DNA of 64,000 nucleotides. Source: Pseudothermotoga_B sp051235805. Lineage in GTDB: Bacteria; Thermotogota; Thermotogae; Thermotogales; DSM-5069. The position numbers and the translations under genes were made by a program. The stretch spans positions 372,001-436,000 of the forward strand of contig NZ_JBPNXV010000001.1 of NCBI RefSeq assembly GCF_051235805.1, in the 5' to 3' direction. The first letter of the stretch is position 1, and every line of letters begins with the position of its first letter. Below are positions 9,621-17,593 of the stretch, one piece after another. Below the pieces are notes generated by a model. That model was not told the origin of the DNA and made no database searches. It saw nothing but the letters and a program-made list of their open reading frames with translations.

Positions 9621-10313
9621 TCTTGTGCAAAAAAGAAATGCGTGGCATTCGCCGCGCTCAGTCTTTGGCAGTCGATTAGAATTTTAGATTTCTTGTCTGC
9701 CGTTGGGAATCTTAACCGGTGTCAATCCCTAAGACAAAAAGATTCAATCTCAACCTTTGAAGATAGGAAAGCAATATTGATCATCTGTGAATCTGACTGA
9801 TTTTGAGTCGAGGTTCTTGTCAAACTCCTTTGTTTAGCAGGTTCTTAAAGTGCTTTGGATTGAACTAATTCATGTAGAGACTTTTTCGAAGATCCACGAA
9901 TTAACTATACTCGCCGTTGATGCAGAAAGTGAAAAAGTATAGATTTCCATGAAAACCTCAAAGATCATCAATTGCCAAAGAATCTTGTAAAATGACCCAA
10001 CAGGGTAGATCTATCCCAACATACGATTCAGGGTGTACCAAAATCTTGGTTGGCGCCTTCCACTGTATAATATACGAAAGTGAAAAGATTCACACTTATC
10101 TTTGAGGCAGACCAACAGATAATCTCGAACGATTTTTCCGTTGTTTTCATTTATGCAAGCTCAAAACAGAACTTAGTCTCAGCTAATTTAGGTTATCACA
10201 ATAGCGATGGGGGGTGCTTTTTCTTGCAACATGGTTTGAAGCATCTTAAAAAGTCTTCTGAGTATCCTTTGTGAGATTTGCTGTGAACTGTGGAATTCTG
10301 TTGATTCTACCAC
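9621..10313. other. Long intergenic stretch without a supported gene
   Basis: No convincing coding region on either strand. The largest open frame (10080-10274, 64 codons) starts at a GTG without a ribosome site and its translation resembles nothing I know. A TATAAT sits at 10069-10074 but is not followed by a plausible gene. There is no clear terminator after the acetamidase gene. The stretch may hold a decayed gene or an unrecognised RNA; I see no strong secondary structure by eye. Confidence 0.4.
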
Positions 10314-10341
10314 TTGAATAATTAGAAGTTTATGGTAAGAT
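10314..10341 (+). promoter_or_regulatory. Promoter of tRNA-Pro
   Basis: TTGAAT (10314-10319), a 16-base spacer, then TAAGAT (10336-10341). The predicted transcription start lies 5-7 bases before the mature tRNA, giving a very short 5' leader. Confidence 0.6.
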
Positions 10342-10353
10342 ACTTAATAGTGT

Positions 10354-10431
10354 CGGGGCGTAGCGCAGACGGCTTAGCGCGCCTGCCTTGGGAGCAGGAG
10401 GTCGCTGGTTCAAGTCCAGTCGCCCCGACCA
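10354..10431 (+). tRNA. tRNA-Pro (anticodon TGG)
   Basis: A complete cloverleaf can be drawn: acceptor CGGGGCG / CGCCCCG, D stem GCGC/GCGC, anticodon stem CCTGC/GCAGG with loop CTTGGGA (anticodon TGG), a 5-base variable loop, and T arm GCTGG-TTCAAGT-CCAGT. The discriminator A and CCA are encoded. The anticodon reads proline CCN codons. The CATTTTTTA after CCA provides a T-run that may end transcription. Confidence 0.97.
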
Positions 10432-10545
10432 TTTTTTATTTCCCCAATTCTTTTCATCTGCCAACCCTATAACGTAGCAATGCCAGCTTGGTCATATTTG
10501 TGTAAATGGAGATTATTCTAAACTTTACAGAAAATAGTATATATT

Positions 10546-10570
10546 AAGTGTATAGTTGTACACTTATACA
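10546..10570 (+). promoter_or_regulatory. Palindromic operator before the ArsR-type gene
   Basis: Two interlaced inverted repeats: AAGTGTA (10546-10552) with TACACTT (10559-10565), and TGTATA (10549-10554) with TATACA (10565-10570). The element lies 24 bases before the ArsR start and overlaps the likely promoter (TTTACA at 10524 is a candidate -35). This is the size and AT-rich symmetry expected for autoregulation by an ArsR/SmtB repressor. Confidence 0.6.
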
Positions 10571-10593
10571 GTAAAAGAGATGAGGTGTTAAGA

Positions 10594-10863
10594 ATGAATA
10601 TTGAAAATATCTTCAAAGCACTGTCTTGCAGGTGGAGAATAGAAATTGTAAAGCAAATTGCCGGGCAGGATGTGTGCATCTGCGATCTTGAGGCAATGAA
10701 TCACCTTGATAGAACGACGATCTCCAGACACATTTCAGTTCTGCTTAGCGCAGGCATAATAGATTTTCAGAAAGATGGGCAGCGAAAGAGATTGCTTTTG
10801 AGAGATAAAAGGATCATCGATTTAATCGAGATTGCAGAAAAAATCTGTGAGGAGGTGCGATAG
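10594..10863 (+). CDS. ArsR/SmtB-family repressor with CxC sensor motif
   Basis: Winged-helix repressor of 89 residues. The region IFKALSCRWRIEIVKQI, then DVCICDLE and the recognition helix HLDRTTISRHISVLLSAGII are typical of ArsR. The Cys-x-Cys in VCICDL sits exactly where ArsR proteins bind arsenite or antimonite (ELCVCDL), so it probably responds to a thiophilic metal or metalloid, or to a thiol/redox signal. The start is ATG 10594 behind GAGGTG; an in-frame GTG at 10585 is inside that ribosome site. The stop overlaps the next start (TAGTG). Confidence 0.88.
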   Translation: MNIENIFKALSCRWRIEIVKQIAGQDVCICDLEAMNHLDRTTISRHISVLLSAGIIDFQKDGQRKRLLLRDKRIIDLIEIAEKICEEVR

Positions 10864-11075
10864 TGGCAAAGAATTGGTATCCAGTGATTGATTACGACAA
10901 GTGTACTGGCTGTTTGACATGTTCCAACTTTTGCCCGCACGGGGTCTACACAGTAGACAATGGAAAACCAAAGGTGACCAACCCAATGGAATGTGTGGAG
11001 TTCTGCAGAGGCTGTCAAAAACTGTGTGAATATGGTGCGATTAGCTATTACTCGGAGGTGAAAAGTCATGGGTAA
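10863..11075 (+). CDS. Small ferredoxin-like iron-sulfur protein
   Basis: A 70-residue protein with DYDKCTGCLTCSNFCPHGVY near the N terminus, a complete C-x2-C-x2-C-x3-C(P) [4Fe-4S] motif. The second half (ECVEFCRGCQKLCEYGAISY) provides four more cysteines, in a C-x3-C-x2-C-x3-C pattern where the first gap is longer than usual. It is therefore a probable two-cluster electron carrier. It starts with GTG at 10863 overlapping the ArsR stop and overlaps the next gene by 8 bases, so the three genes form one unit. Confidence 0.88.
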   Translation: MAKNWYPVIDYDKCTGCLTCSNFCPHGVYTVDNGKPKVTNPMECVEFCRGCQKLCEYGAISYYSEVKSHG

Positions 11076-11424
11076 AAAGGGACTGCTATTGTGTGTATGT
11101 CAAGGTACTTGCCCATCTTTTAAACAGATGGACATCTTTGAAGTGCTCAACACCATTAGAAGGGAAAAGTTAGTTGACTTCGTTGTACTTCATCCTCAAC
11201 TTTGTGCAGAAGATGGAGATGAGTACTTAAGCACGTTAACGAAGAACAGTGATATTGAAAAGCTCTATGTAGCGGGTTGCGACCCAGCTATGCAGAAAAA
11301 GATGTACAGAGACGCATTCGAGACTTCTGGTTTTGATAGATCAAAACACGTTGGTGTCGATATACGCAACATGAACACCGAACAGGCTGTCGAGGCAATT
11401 AGAAATCTGATCATGAAGGATTAA
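11068..11424 (+). CDS. Stand-alone HdrA N-terminal-like cysteine protein
   Basis: This 118-residue protein matches in pattern the N-terminal domain of heterodisulfide reductase subunit A: LLLCVCQGTCPSFKQMD at the start, a conserved LHPQLCAEDGDEYL, then VAGCDPAMQKKMYRDAFETSG (compare the A-C-S-P-R-x-H motif) and VDIRNMNTEQAVEAI at the end. The flavin domain of HdrA is absent. With the ferredoxin next door it could transfer electrons to a thiol or metal(loid) substrate; the actual reaction is unknown. A strong terminator follows at once. Confidence 0.65.
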   Translation: MGKKGLLLCVCQGTCPSFKQMDIFEVLNTIRREKLVDFVVLHPQLCAEDGDEYLSTLTKNSDIEKLYVAGCDPAMQKKMYRDAFETSGFDRSKHVGVDIRNMNTEQAVEAIRNLIMKD

Positions 11425-11455
11425 ACACAGGGCTCTGCCCTGTGTTATCATTTTT
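11425..11455 (+). terminator. Intrinsic terminator of the ArsR operon
   Basis: Perfect 9-bp stem ACACAGGGC / GCCCTGTGT with loop TCT, starting right after the stop codon and followed by TATCATTTTT. Ends the ArsR-ferredoxin-HdrA-like transcript. Confidence 0.85.
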
Positions 11456-11468
11456 CTGGGTGACCACT

Positions 11469-12116
11469 GTGTGTAGAATGATAGGATTTTCTTTCAAAGA
11501 CGAAAGACCGGTAGATGAGTTTTTTGTTCATCTTCAGCGTATGGCAAAGAATGGTAAGCATGCGCCGCACAACCATGGTTGGGGAATCTACGCTTTGAAC
11601 GGCGAAGATGTTGTCTACCACAGGTCGGAAAAAGCTGCTTTTGATGATACTTTCCCCTCTGTAAAATTGAAGGTAGGCATAATTCATGCAAGAAAGGCTT
11701 CTGAGAACTTGCCGGTAACGATACTGCAAATTCATCCTTTCATCGATGGTTGTGGAAAAGCCTTTTGCCACAACGGAACTATAAAGGATATACCGTTTCA
11801 TTTCATTGAGAGCGACACTTATTCTTATTTCTCAAAGCTCAGGCAGTTCAGTTCTTACGAGGAACTCAGGGAAAGGATAGCCCACATAGCCAAGAATTAT
11901 AGTTACACGAGTATGAATTTCTTGATGATCAACAGGGATGAATTGATCGTCTATTGTGGTTACAGTACAAATGAAGATTACTATACACTTTGGTACAGCA
12001 ACGATGAAGGTTTTGTCGTATGCTCAGAACCGATGAACGGCGATTATTTTCCGATGGCAAATCAAACGATCTTCGTAGTGAGATATGGTGAGATAGTGAA
12101 AACACTGACTGTCTAA
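11469..12116 (+). CDS. Class II glutamine amidotransferase (YafJ/Gn-AT_II type)
   Basis: N-terminal-nucleophile amidohydrolase that takes ammonia from glutamine. I choose the GTG at 11469 because it gives MCRMIGFSF, putting the catalytic cysteine at position 2 as the family requires; the longer frame from 11442 would begin inside the upstream terminator. Other motifs are PHNHGWGIYAL, HARKAS and HPFIDGCGKAFCHNGTI (oxyanion and glutamine-binding loops). At 215 residues it is a bare glutaminase domain without a synthetase partner. The acceptor is unknown. GGGTGA lies upstream. Confidence 0.85.
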   Translation: MCRMIGFSFKDERPVDEFFVHLQRMAKNGKHAPHNHGWGIYALNGEDVVYHRSEKAAFDDTFPSVKLKVGIIHARKASENLPVTILQIHPFIDGCGKAFCHNGTIKDIPFHFIESDTYSYFSKLRQFSSYEELRERIAHIAKNYSYTSMNFLMINRDELIVYCGYSTNEDYYTLWYSNDEGFVVCSEPMNGDYFPMANQTIFVVRYGEIVKTLTV

Positions 12117-12240
12117 CCTCAAAATACAAAAATCTTCTCAGAGTTCTCAGACTTCTCGACAAGACCAGCCATTAAGTTCTGCAAAGCCACAGATACTCAA
12201 TATTCTCGAGGCAGCTGCAATTTCACAAGGGGGGATTCAC

Positions 12241-13461
12241 ATGAAAGAAAGGCATTTCTGCCTTGTCTTTACTTGTATGTTGTTGCTCTTCATCATTTTC
12301 TCTTGCGCTGTACCTCAAGAAGAAGACCCGATGAAGCAGGCTGCGATGAGTATTGCTGATCAACTTGGCTTACCAGAAACAAGCCAGTCGACCGATGACA
12401 GATTCATAATCTTCTACGCGGCAGAACTAAAGAGTGGTGACATTGTCTCTGAAGGTTCTCCATTCAAAAGTCTACAAAAGCCCGCGGCAGGCGAAGAGAA
12501 ATGGCTTTTTGTGCTCGATAAACACCCTCTTGCAAAGCTCGCACACGAAGTTGTTTATATCTATCTGAATGAAGATTTTGAAATCGTTACACAGGAAGAT
12601 GCCGAATGGATGCCTTTTCTCAACGATCAACCGCTCTTCCTTGGCGATATCTACCATCCTTCGTTTTCGCAGATCAAATGGAAGAATTTCGAATTGAGTG
12701 TATCTGAAACGATTGTCGCCTCAGAGCTCGTGGTGAGTGTACCGAACAACTGTGCATTGGTAGTCAACGGCAACAATCCTGAGCGATATATAGATGCTGG
12801 CATCTCGAAGGACAAGGAACACATGGAGCAGTTCTTCAAGCAGTTTTATGGTGAAGTTGCTGTGAGAGCACTTGAGTATCCAGACAATTCAAAAGAAGAT
12901 TTTGAAAACGCAGTTGACGCACTCATCAAAGGTGGTGCTACACGTTTAATAATCTATATCTCGTCTCATGGTAGTAAGAATCAGTTGGTCATGGGAAACA
13001 GTCGTTTGACCGTTGATGACCTGTACGGGATACTTTCCAACTATCTTGGAGTAAAGTTTTATGTGATCATCGATGCGTGCTACTCAGGAAGCTTTGTTGA
13101 TGGTCTCTGTTACGATGGTTTAGGAAATTTGCTAACGATAATGACTGCAACAGATAGTGATCGTCTGGCTTATGGCGATTGTGACGGCAAGAAAGATCCA
13201 AATCCCGAAGATTCCGGTGGAGAATGGACTAGCGGGTTTTACGAGACTTTGGTTTCTTACACCTCTTCCCAAGTAGCTTGGGGGTTTATAGAATACATAG
13301 CACAAATTCATTACGTTGAACTTGAGCAAGTTCTGTACAAGGTAGCTTTCGACAGGGCATGGGAACTTGATTGTGCTCGCATCTCGTGGCGCACTGTTCC
13401 GCAGTACTGCGGTTGGACCCCAACCGGTAAACGGGCTCATAGTGCGTTTGAGGAGAAATGA
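12241..13461 (+). CDS. Caspase-fold (clan CD) lipoprotein, probable cysteine peptidase
   Basis: A 406-residue exported protein. A signal sequence ends in the lipobox IFSC (Cys22), so it should be lipid-anchored outside the membrane. After a roughly 150-residue unassigned region, the second half resembles caspase-like peptidases (C13/C14): a Rossmann-like strand NCALVVNGNNPER, LIIYISSHGSKN with the catalytic His (about 243), and FYVIIDACYSGSF with the catalytic Cys (about 280), then ATDSDRLAYGD and SGFYETLV. Both dyad residues are present. The start has GGGGGG upstream. Convergent with copA, 36 bases apart. Target unknown. Confidence 0.82.
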   Translation: MKERHFCLVFTCMLLLFIIFSCAVPQEEDPMKQAAMSIADQLGLPETSQSTDDRFIIFYAAELKSGDIVSEGSPFKSLQKPAAGEEKWLFVLDKHPLAKLAHEVVYIYLNEDFEIVTQEDAEWMPFLNDQPLFLGDIYHPSFSQIKWKNFELSVSETIVASELVVSVPNNCALVVNGNNPERYIDAGISKDKEHMEQFFKQFYGEVAVRALEYPDNSKEDFENAVDALIKGGATRLIIYISSHGSKNQLVMGNSRLTVDDLYGILSNYLGVKFYVIIDACYSGSFVDGLCYDGLGNLLTIMTATDSDRLAYGDCDGKKDPNPEDSGGEWTSGFYETLVSYTSSQVAWGFIEYIAQIHYVELEQVLYKVAFDRAWELDCARISWRTVPQYCGWTPTGKRAHSAFEEK

Positions 13462-13497
13462 TCTGATTGAGGCATCTGAAGAGGAGCGTATCTTTGT

Positions 13498-15636
13498 CTA
13501 CTTTATCCTCAGAGAGTTCAAAACTACGGTGATGGAACTCAGAACCATAGCGATTTCAGCAACCAAGGGGTGCAAGAGTCCCGCCATTGCACTTGGTATA
13601 GCTATGATGTTGTAGAAAAATGCCCAGAAAAGATTTTGCCTAATCACTGTAAAGGTTTTCTTTGATATCTCTATTGCATCGGACACTTTGGATATGCCGC
13701 CTTTCTTAATTATTATGTCTGCACTGTCGATAGCCAAATCTGTTCCGCTGCCAACAGCTATCCCAACGTCTGCCCCTTTCAGTGCGCCTGCGTCGTTCAT
13801 ACCATCGCCAACCATGACAACCCTAAAACCCTCGGCTTGGAATCTTCTCACGATGTCCAACTTGTCTTGTGGCTTGACATTCGAATAGACCTTCTGTATA
13901 CCAACCTTTTTGGCAACAGCTACTGCCACTGTGTGATTGTCCCCGGTCAACATGATTGGTTCTATTCCCATTGCTTTGAGTTTGTTTATTGCCTCTTGTG
14001 CATCTTCACGCAAGGTATCTTCTATGGCAAGAAAGCTTATAGTTTCATCGTTCATTCTGACTTCGACTACTGTTTTCCCATCTTTGTAAAAGGTTTCATA
14101 GGCACTCGTATTCACTGGCTTTCCAACAAAGTAAAGATTTTCACCAACTCTTGCTTTGACTCCTTCACCTGGGATTTCCTCTATCTCCTTGATCTCAAAA
14201 TGCTCTTTGACCGCAGAAGATATTGCCTTGGCGAGAGGATGACTGGAGTTTCTCTCTATACTCGCAACTGTTTTCAAGGTATGTTCATCTAAGTTGTGTT
14301 GCACCACCGTTGGTTCACCTTTGGTAATGGTGCCAGTCTTGTCCATGAGTGCTACTTTTACGTCTTTGCATGTTTGAATCGCCTCTGCGTTTCTTATCAA
14401 CAATCCTCTTTTAGCCGCAAGTCCTGTTCCGGCAACGAGAGCCATAGGAATTGCGAGTCCAAGAGCACAAGGGCAGGCTATGACTATCGTTGCAACAAAG
14501 ACAAAGACAGCAAAACTAATAGGTTCAGTTGTGTTCATAATCCACGGGATGAAGCTACTCACTTGATTGAGGAATGGCGTAAACCTGTGAAAATTGAGGT
14601 ACCATATGAATGAGCTTATGATCGCCAAAAAGATAATCACTGGAACAAACCACATGGTAATTCTGTCAGCGAGCGCTTGAATAGGTATCTTTGAACCCTG
14701 AGTTTGCTGGACCAAGTTTATCATTTGTGAGAGAAAACTGTCTTCGCCAACCTTTGTTACTTCAATCCTGAGTGGACTTGTCAAATTCAATGAACCACCT
14801 ATGACTTCGTCGTTCGCTTTTTTGTGAACGGGTATTGATTCTCCACTTATCACTGATTCATCAACTGAAGAAGATCCACCAACCACTAAACCATCTGCGG
14901 GTATTCTTTCAGAGGGAAGAACTGATATGTTCAAACCTTCTTTGATTGCTTCCACAGGTACCATGATTTCACCCTTTTCAGTGATAACACGTGCTTCTTT
15001 CGCCTGAAGTTTCAAAAGGGCTTTGATCTCTTTACTCGCACGATCTCTGAGATGAGATTCGATGAACCTCCCCGTTATGTGAAAAGCTACGATCATTGCT
15101 CCAATAGTGCCAAATGACACGATTGGGACTCTAACAGCTTCCAGAACAGCAGTGAACCACGAAACAACAGAGCCCAAGAATATGAGCGTGTCCATGTTAG
15201 TGTGCTTGTGTGTCAGAGCTATCCAAGCACCTTTTATTGTGTCTCTCGCAGCGTAGAAAATCACAAAACCGCCTAAAAAGATCTCGAACCAGACGAGATA
15301 ACTGAAGTGGTTGAAAAACATGTGCCACAACATCATCACGGCGAGAGGTATAGTTGCGAACCACGCCAGCATCAAATTTCTCTTGGCATTCGCATACCTT
15401 TTCTTCTCGATCTCTTCAACAGGTTCTGTTGATATACCATAACCAACTTGCTCGACAGTTGCTCTTATCACCTCTATGGGGATCTCTTTTTCTGCAACAA
15501 TGAAACCCGTTGAAGTAGCCAGGTTAACGGCAGCAAATTCAACGCCTTCAATTCTGTTGAGAGCCTTTTCAACAGTTCTCGCACACGTTGCACAAGTCAT
15601 ACCAGTGACAACAAAGGACTTTTTTATCTGTTCCAT
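13498..15636 (-). CDS. copA: Copper-translocating P1B-type ATPase
   Basis: Heavy-metal P-type ATPase of 712 residues that exports Cu(I). It has one N-terminal HMA domain (GMTCATCART, metal-binding Cys pair at about 15 and 18), predicted membrane helices, the intramembrane CPC motif (ACPCALGLA), phosphorylation site DKTGTIT, SSHPLAKA (HP motif), TGDN and GDGMNDAGAL. I start at ATG 15636 (MEQIKKSF), which follows AGAGGTGA; an upstream ATG would add ten unlikely residues. No CopZ or CsoR gene is adjacent. Zn/Cd pumps are less likely given CPC and TGMTCATC. Confidence 0.94.
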   Translation of the reverse strand: MEQIKKSFVVTGMTCATCARTVEKALNRIEGVEFAAVNLATSTGFIVAEKEIPIEVIRATVEQVGYGISTEPVEEIEKKRYANAKRNLMLAWFATIPLAVMMLWHMFFNHFSYLVWFEIFLGGFVIFYAARDTIKGAWIALTHKHTNMDTLIFLGSVVSWFTAVLEAVRVPIVSFGTIGAMIVAFHITGRFIESHLRDRASKEIKALLKLQAKEARVITEKGEIMVPVEAIKEGLNISVLPSERIPADGLVVGGSSSVDESVISGESIPVHKKANDEVIGGSLNLTSPLRIEVTKVGEDSFLSQMINLVQQTQGSKIPIQALADRITMWFVPVIIFLAIISSFIWYLNFHRFTPFLNQVSSFIPWIMNTTEPISFAVFVFVATIVIACPCALGLAIPMALVAGTGLAAKRGLLIRNAEAIQTCKDVKVALMDKTGTITKGEPTVVQHNLDEHTLKTVASIERNSSHPLAKAISSAVKEHFEIKEIEEIPGEGVKARVGENLYFVGKPVNTSAYETFYKDGKTVVEVRMNDETISFLAIEDTLREDAQEAINKLKAMGIEPIMLTGDNHTVAVAVAKKVGIQKVYSNVKPQDKLDIVRRFQAEGFRVVMVGDGMNDAGALKGADVGIAVGSGTDLAIDSADIIIKKGGISKVSDAIEISKKTFTVIRQNLFWAFFYNIIAIPSAMAGLLHPLVAEIAMVLSSITVVLNSLRIK

Positions 15637-15763
15637 ATAATCACCTCTTGAATAGTGGACAGACATGGTCTCAATTTAAATTATAGATCTTTGAAAAGAG
15701 CTTTCACACCGGCACGTCCAGTTGTAATGCTTCAGAAAAAACAAATTACTCGAAGGAGATTCA

Positions 15764-15853
15764 TTGGAGTTTTTCGACAGTTTTTTGTCTGGTGAAGCTG
15801 TTTTTGGATTGTTTCTGTTACTGGTTATTGACAAAGGGATGGAAAAGAGGTAA
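15764..15853 (+). CDS. Possible 29-residue single-helix membrane protein
   Basis: A short frame beginning TTG at 15764, 5 bases after AAGGAG, and ending TAA at 15851-15853. It encodes a peptide with a charged start (MEFFDSF), one hydrophobic span (VFGLFLLLVI) and a basic end (DKGMEKR). In length and layout it resembles small YvrJ- or holin-like (BhlA) peptides, but sequence alone cannot prove it is made. It lies between the divergent copA and the oxidoreductase cluster. Confidence 0.35.
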   Translation: MEFFDSFLSGEAVFGLFLLLVIDKGMEKR

Positions 15854-15897
15854 GATCAGGATGTACGGACAACCGTATAAGTGATGGGGGTGGTACA

Positions 15898-17592
15898 ATC
15901 CGAAATCTCCAAGAGATACTTAGAAAGAAGGTCTGTAAGACTATTGAAGTAAGAGAAAGGGACGATTGCATCGTTCTTGAAGGTGTTGTTAACGACTGGG
16001 AGAAAGTCGTCAGTGCAGGAAAGATCGCCGCTCAGTTCTCCAATAAAGAAGTAGTCAATTTGATCGAGTGCAGAGGCATTGAAAAGGAAAGACCATCAAG
16101 ATCGATTGTAAGAGATGACAAGCTGTTTAACAAGAGAGTAGATGTTCTTGTCATCGGTGCTGGTGTTGTAGGTTGTGCTACAGCAAGAGAACTTTCCAAA
16201 TACAAGATGACCGTGCTTGTAGTAGATAAAGAAAGCGACATAGCGATGCATCAAAGCTCGAGAAATGCTGGCATGGCTCACCCTCCAATTGCCCCCAAAC
16301 CAGGTTCGAAGAAAGCTTTGTACAACGAGCGTGGGTTGAAGATCTTAGCTGAGCTTTCAAAAGAACTTGACTTTCCTTATGAAGAAAATGGCATGGTGAT
16401 CCTCTTTAAACATTGGATCTTTTTTGCAGGTGCTGGGCTGATTAGTTCAAGAGCGAAGAAAAATGGAATTGAATCGATAGAATTTCTTTCCAAAAAGAGA
16501 TTGAAGTCCATCGAGTCCAATGTATTCGATGACTTTGCATGGGCTTGTTTGTTCAAGAATGCTGGAATTGTCGATCCTTTCAAAATGACACTCGCTTTTG
16601 CGGAAAATGCGGTACAAAATGGTGTGGAGTTTTCTTTTCAAACTTTCGTTGAGTCTATCGAAGTAAGTGATGGAAAAATTCTCTCCGTTGAAACAAACAG
16701 AGGCAGAGTTTTTCCTCGTGTAGTTGTCAACGCTGCTGGTCTTTGGGCTGATTACGTTGCCGAGCTTGCCAATGATAGATTTTTCACCATACACCCAAGA
16801 AAGGGTGAGATGGCGATAATAGACAGCAAAAGACAGGGCCTTGTGAGACTTACTATCTCTATGCCACAGATAACTCAAGCAAAATCTGTGACAAAAGGAG
16901 GTGGGTTAATCCCAACTGTTCACGGTAATCTACTGCTCGGTCCGACTGCAAAAGAAGTCCCATTCAAAGAAGATTACAGCACGACTTCACAAGGTCTCGA
17001 AGAACTTATCAAGAAACATGCAAAGCTTGTTCACGGTTTGACGGTGAATGATATCATAACCTACTTTGCAGGGACAAGAGCCGCTACCTACAGAGAAGAT
17101 TTCATTGTTGAAAAATCCCGAAGAGTGAGGAATTTAGTTCATGCTGCAGGTATACAATCACCAGGTTTGACCAGCGCTCCGGCAATCGCGCAGGATGTTG
17201 CCAAAATGTGTGTAGAAATTCTTTCAGAGGAAATGCACGTGCTTCCAAACACCAAATTTGTTGCGAATAGAAGAGCGCAGCCACCTTTCAAAAGTCTATC
17301 TCTTGAGGAAAAGCAAAAACTCATTGAAAAAGATCCAAACTACGGTGTTGTCGTGTGTAGATGTGAAGAGGTGACAAAAGCAGAGATTATAAAAGCTGTA
17401 AGTTCGCCTTTACCAGCCACTACTCTTGATGGTGTAAAGTGGCGAACACGGTGTGGGATGGGAAGATGCCAAGGAGGTTTCTGTACTCCTTATGTGCTGC
17501 AGACGCTTCAGCAACAAAGAATAAACGTGTTGAATATGACCAAGAAAGGTGGATCTTCTTACATAGTTGTCGGTAAAACAAGGGGTGAGTGA
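15898..17592 (+). CDS. GlpA-like FAD oxidoreductase with BON-like N terminus and [2Fe-2S] domain; non-standard start
   Basis: FAD-dependent dehydrogenase of the glycerol-3-phosphate dehydrogenase/GlpA type. Features: FAD motif VLVIGAGVVGCATARELS, SSRNAGMAHPPI, a DAO-type barrel, and a C-terminal BFD-like [2Fe-2S] domain (VVCRCEEVTKAEI ... CGMGRCQGGFC). The first standard start codon, TTG 16060, has no ribosome site and would cut off an in-frame BON-like segment (DDCIVLEGVVNDWEKVVSAGK). The frame is open back to 15832 without ATG, GTG or TTG, yet GGGGGTGG (15886-15893) sits just before an ATC at 15898. I annotate from there: an atypical ATC start or a small frameshift. Confidence 0.75.
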   Translation: MRNLQEILRKKVCKTIEVRERDDCIVLEGVVNDWEKVVSAGKIAAQFSNKEVVNLIECRGIEKERPSRSIVRDDKLFNKRVDVLVIGAGVVGCATARELSKYKMTVLVVDKESDIAMHQSSRNAGMAHPPIAPKPGSKKALYNERGLKILAELSKELDFPYEENGMVILFKHWIFFAGAGLISSRAKKNGIESIEFLSKKRLKSIESNVFDDFAWACLFKNAGIVDPFKMTLAFAENAVQNGVEFSFQTFVESIEVSDGKILSVETNRGRVFPRVVVNAAGLWADYVAELANDRFFTIHPRKGEMAIIDSKRQGLVRLTISMPQITQAKSVTKGGGLIPTVHGNLLLGPTAKEVPFKEDYSTTSQGLEELIKKHAKLVHGLTVNDIITYFAGTRAATYREDFIVEKSRRVRNLVHAAGIQSPGLTSAPAIAQDVAKMCVEILSEEMHVLPNTKFVANRRAQPPFKSLSLEEKQKLIEKDPNYGVVVCRCEEVTKAEIIKAVSSPLPATTLDGVKWRTRCGMGRCQGGFCTPYVLQTLQQQRINVLNMTKKGGSSYIVVGKTRGE

Positions 17593-17593
17593 T

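Noticed and set aside
10080..10274. 64-codon open frame before tRNA-Pro
   Set aside because: GTG start with no ribosome site, unlikely composition, no recognisable similarity; treated as chance.
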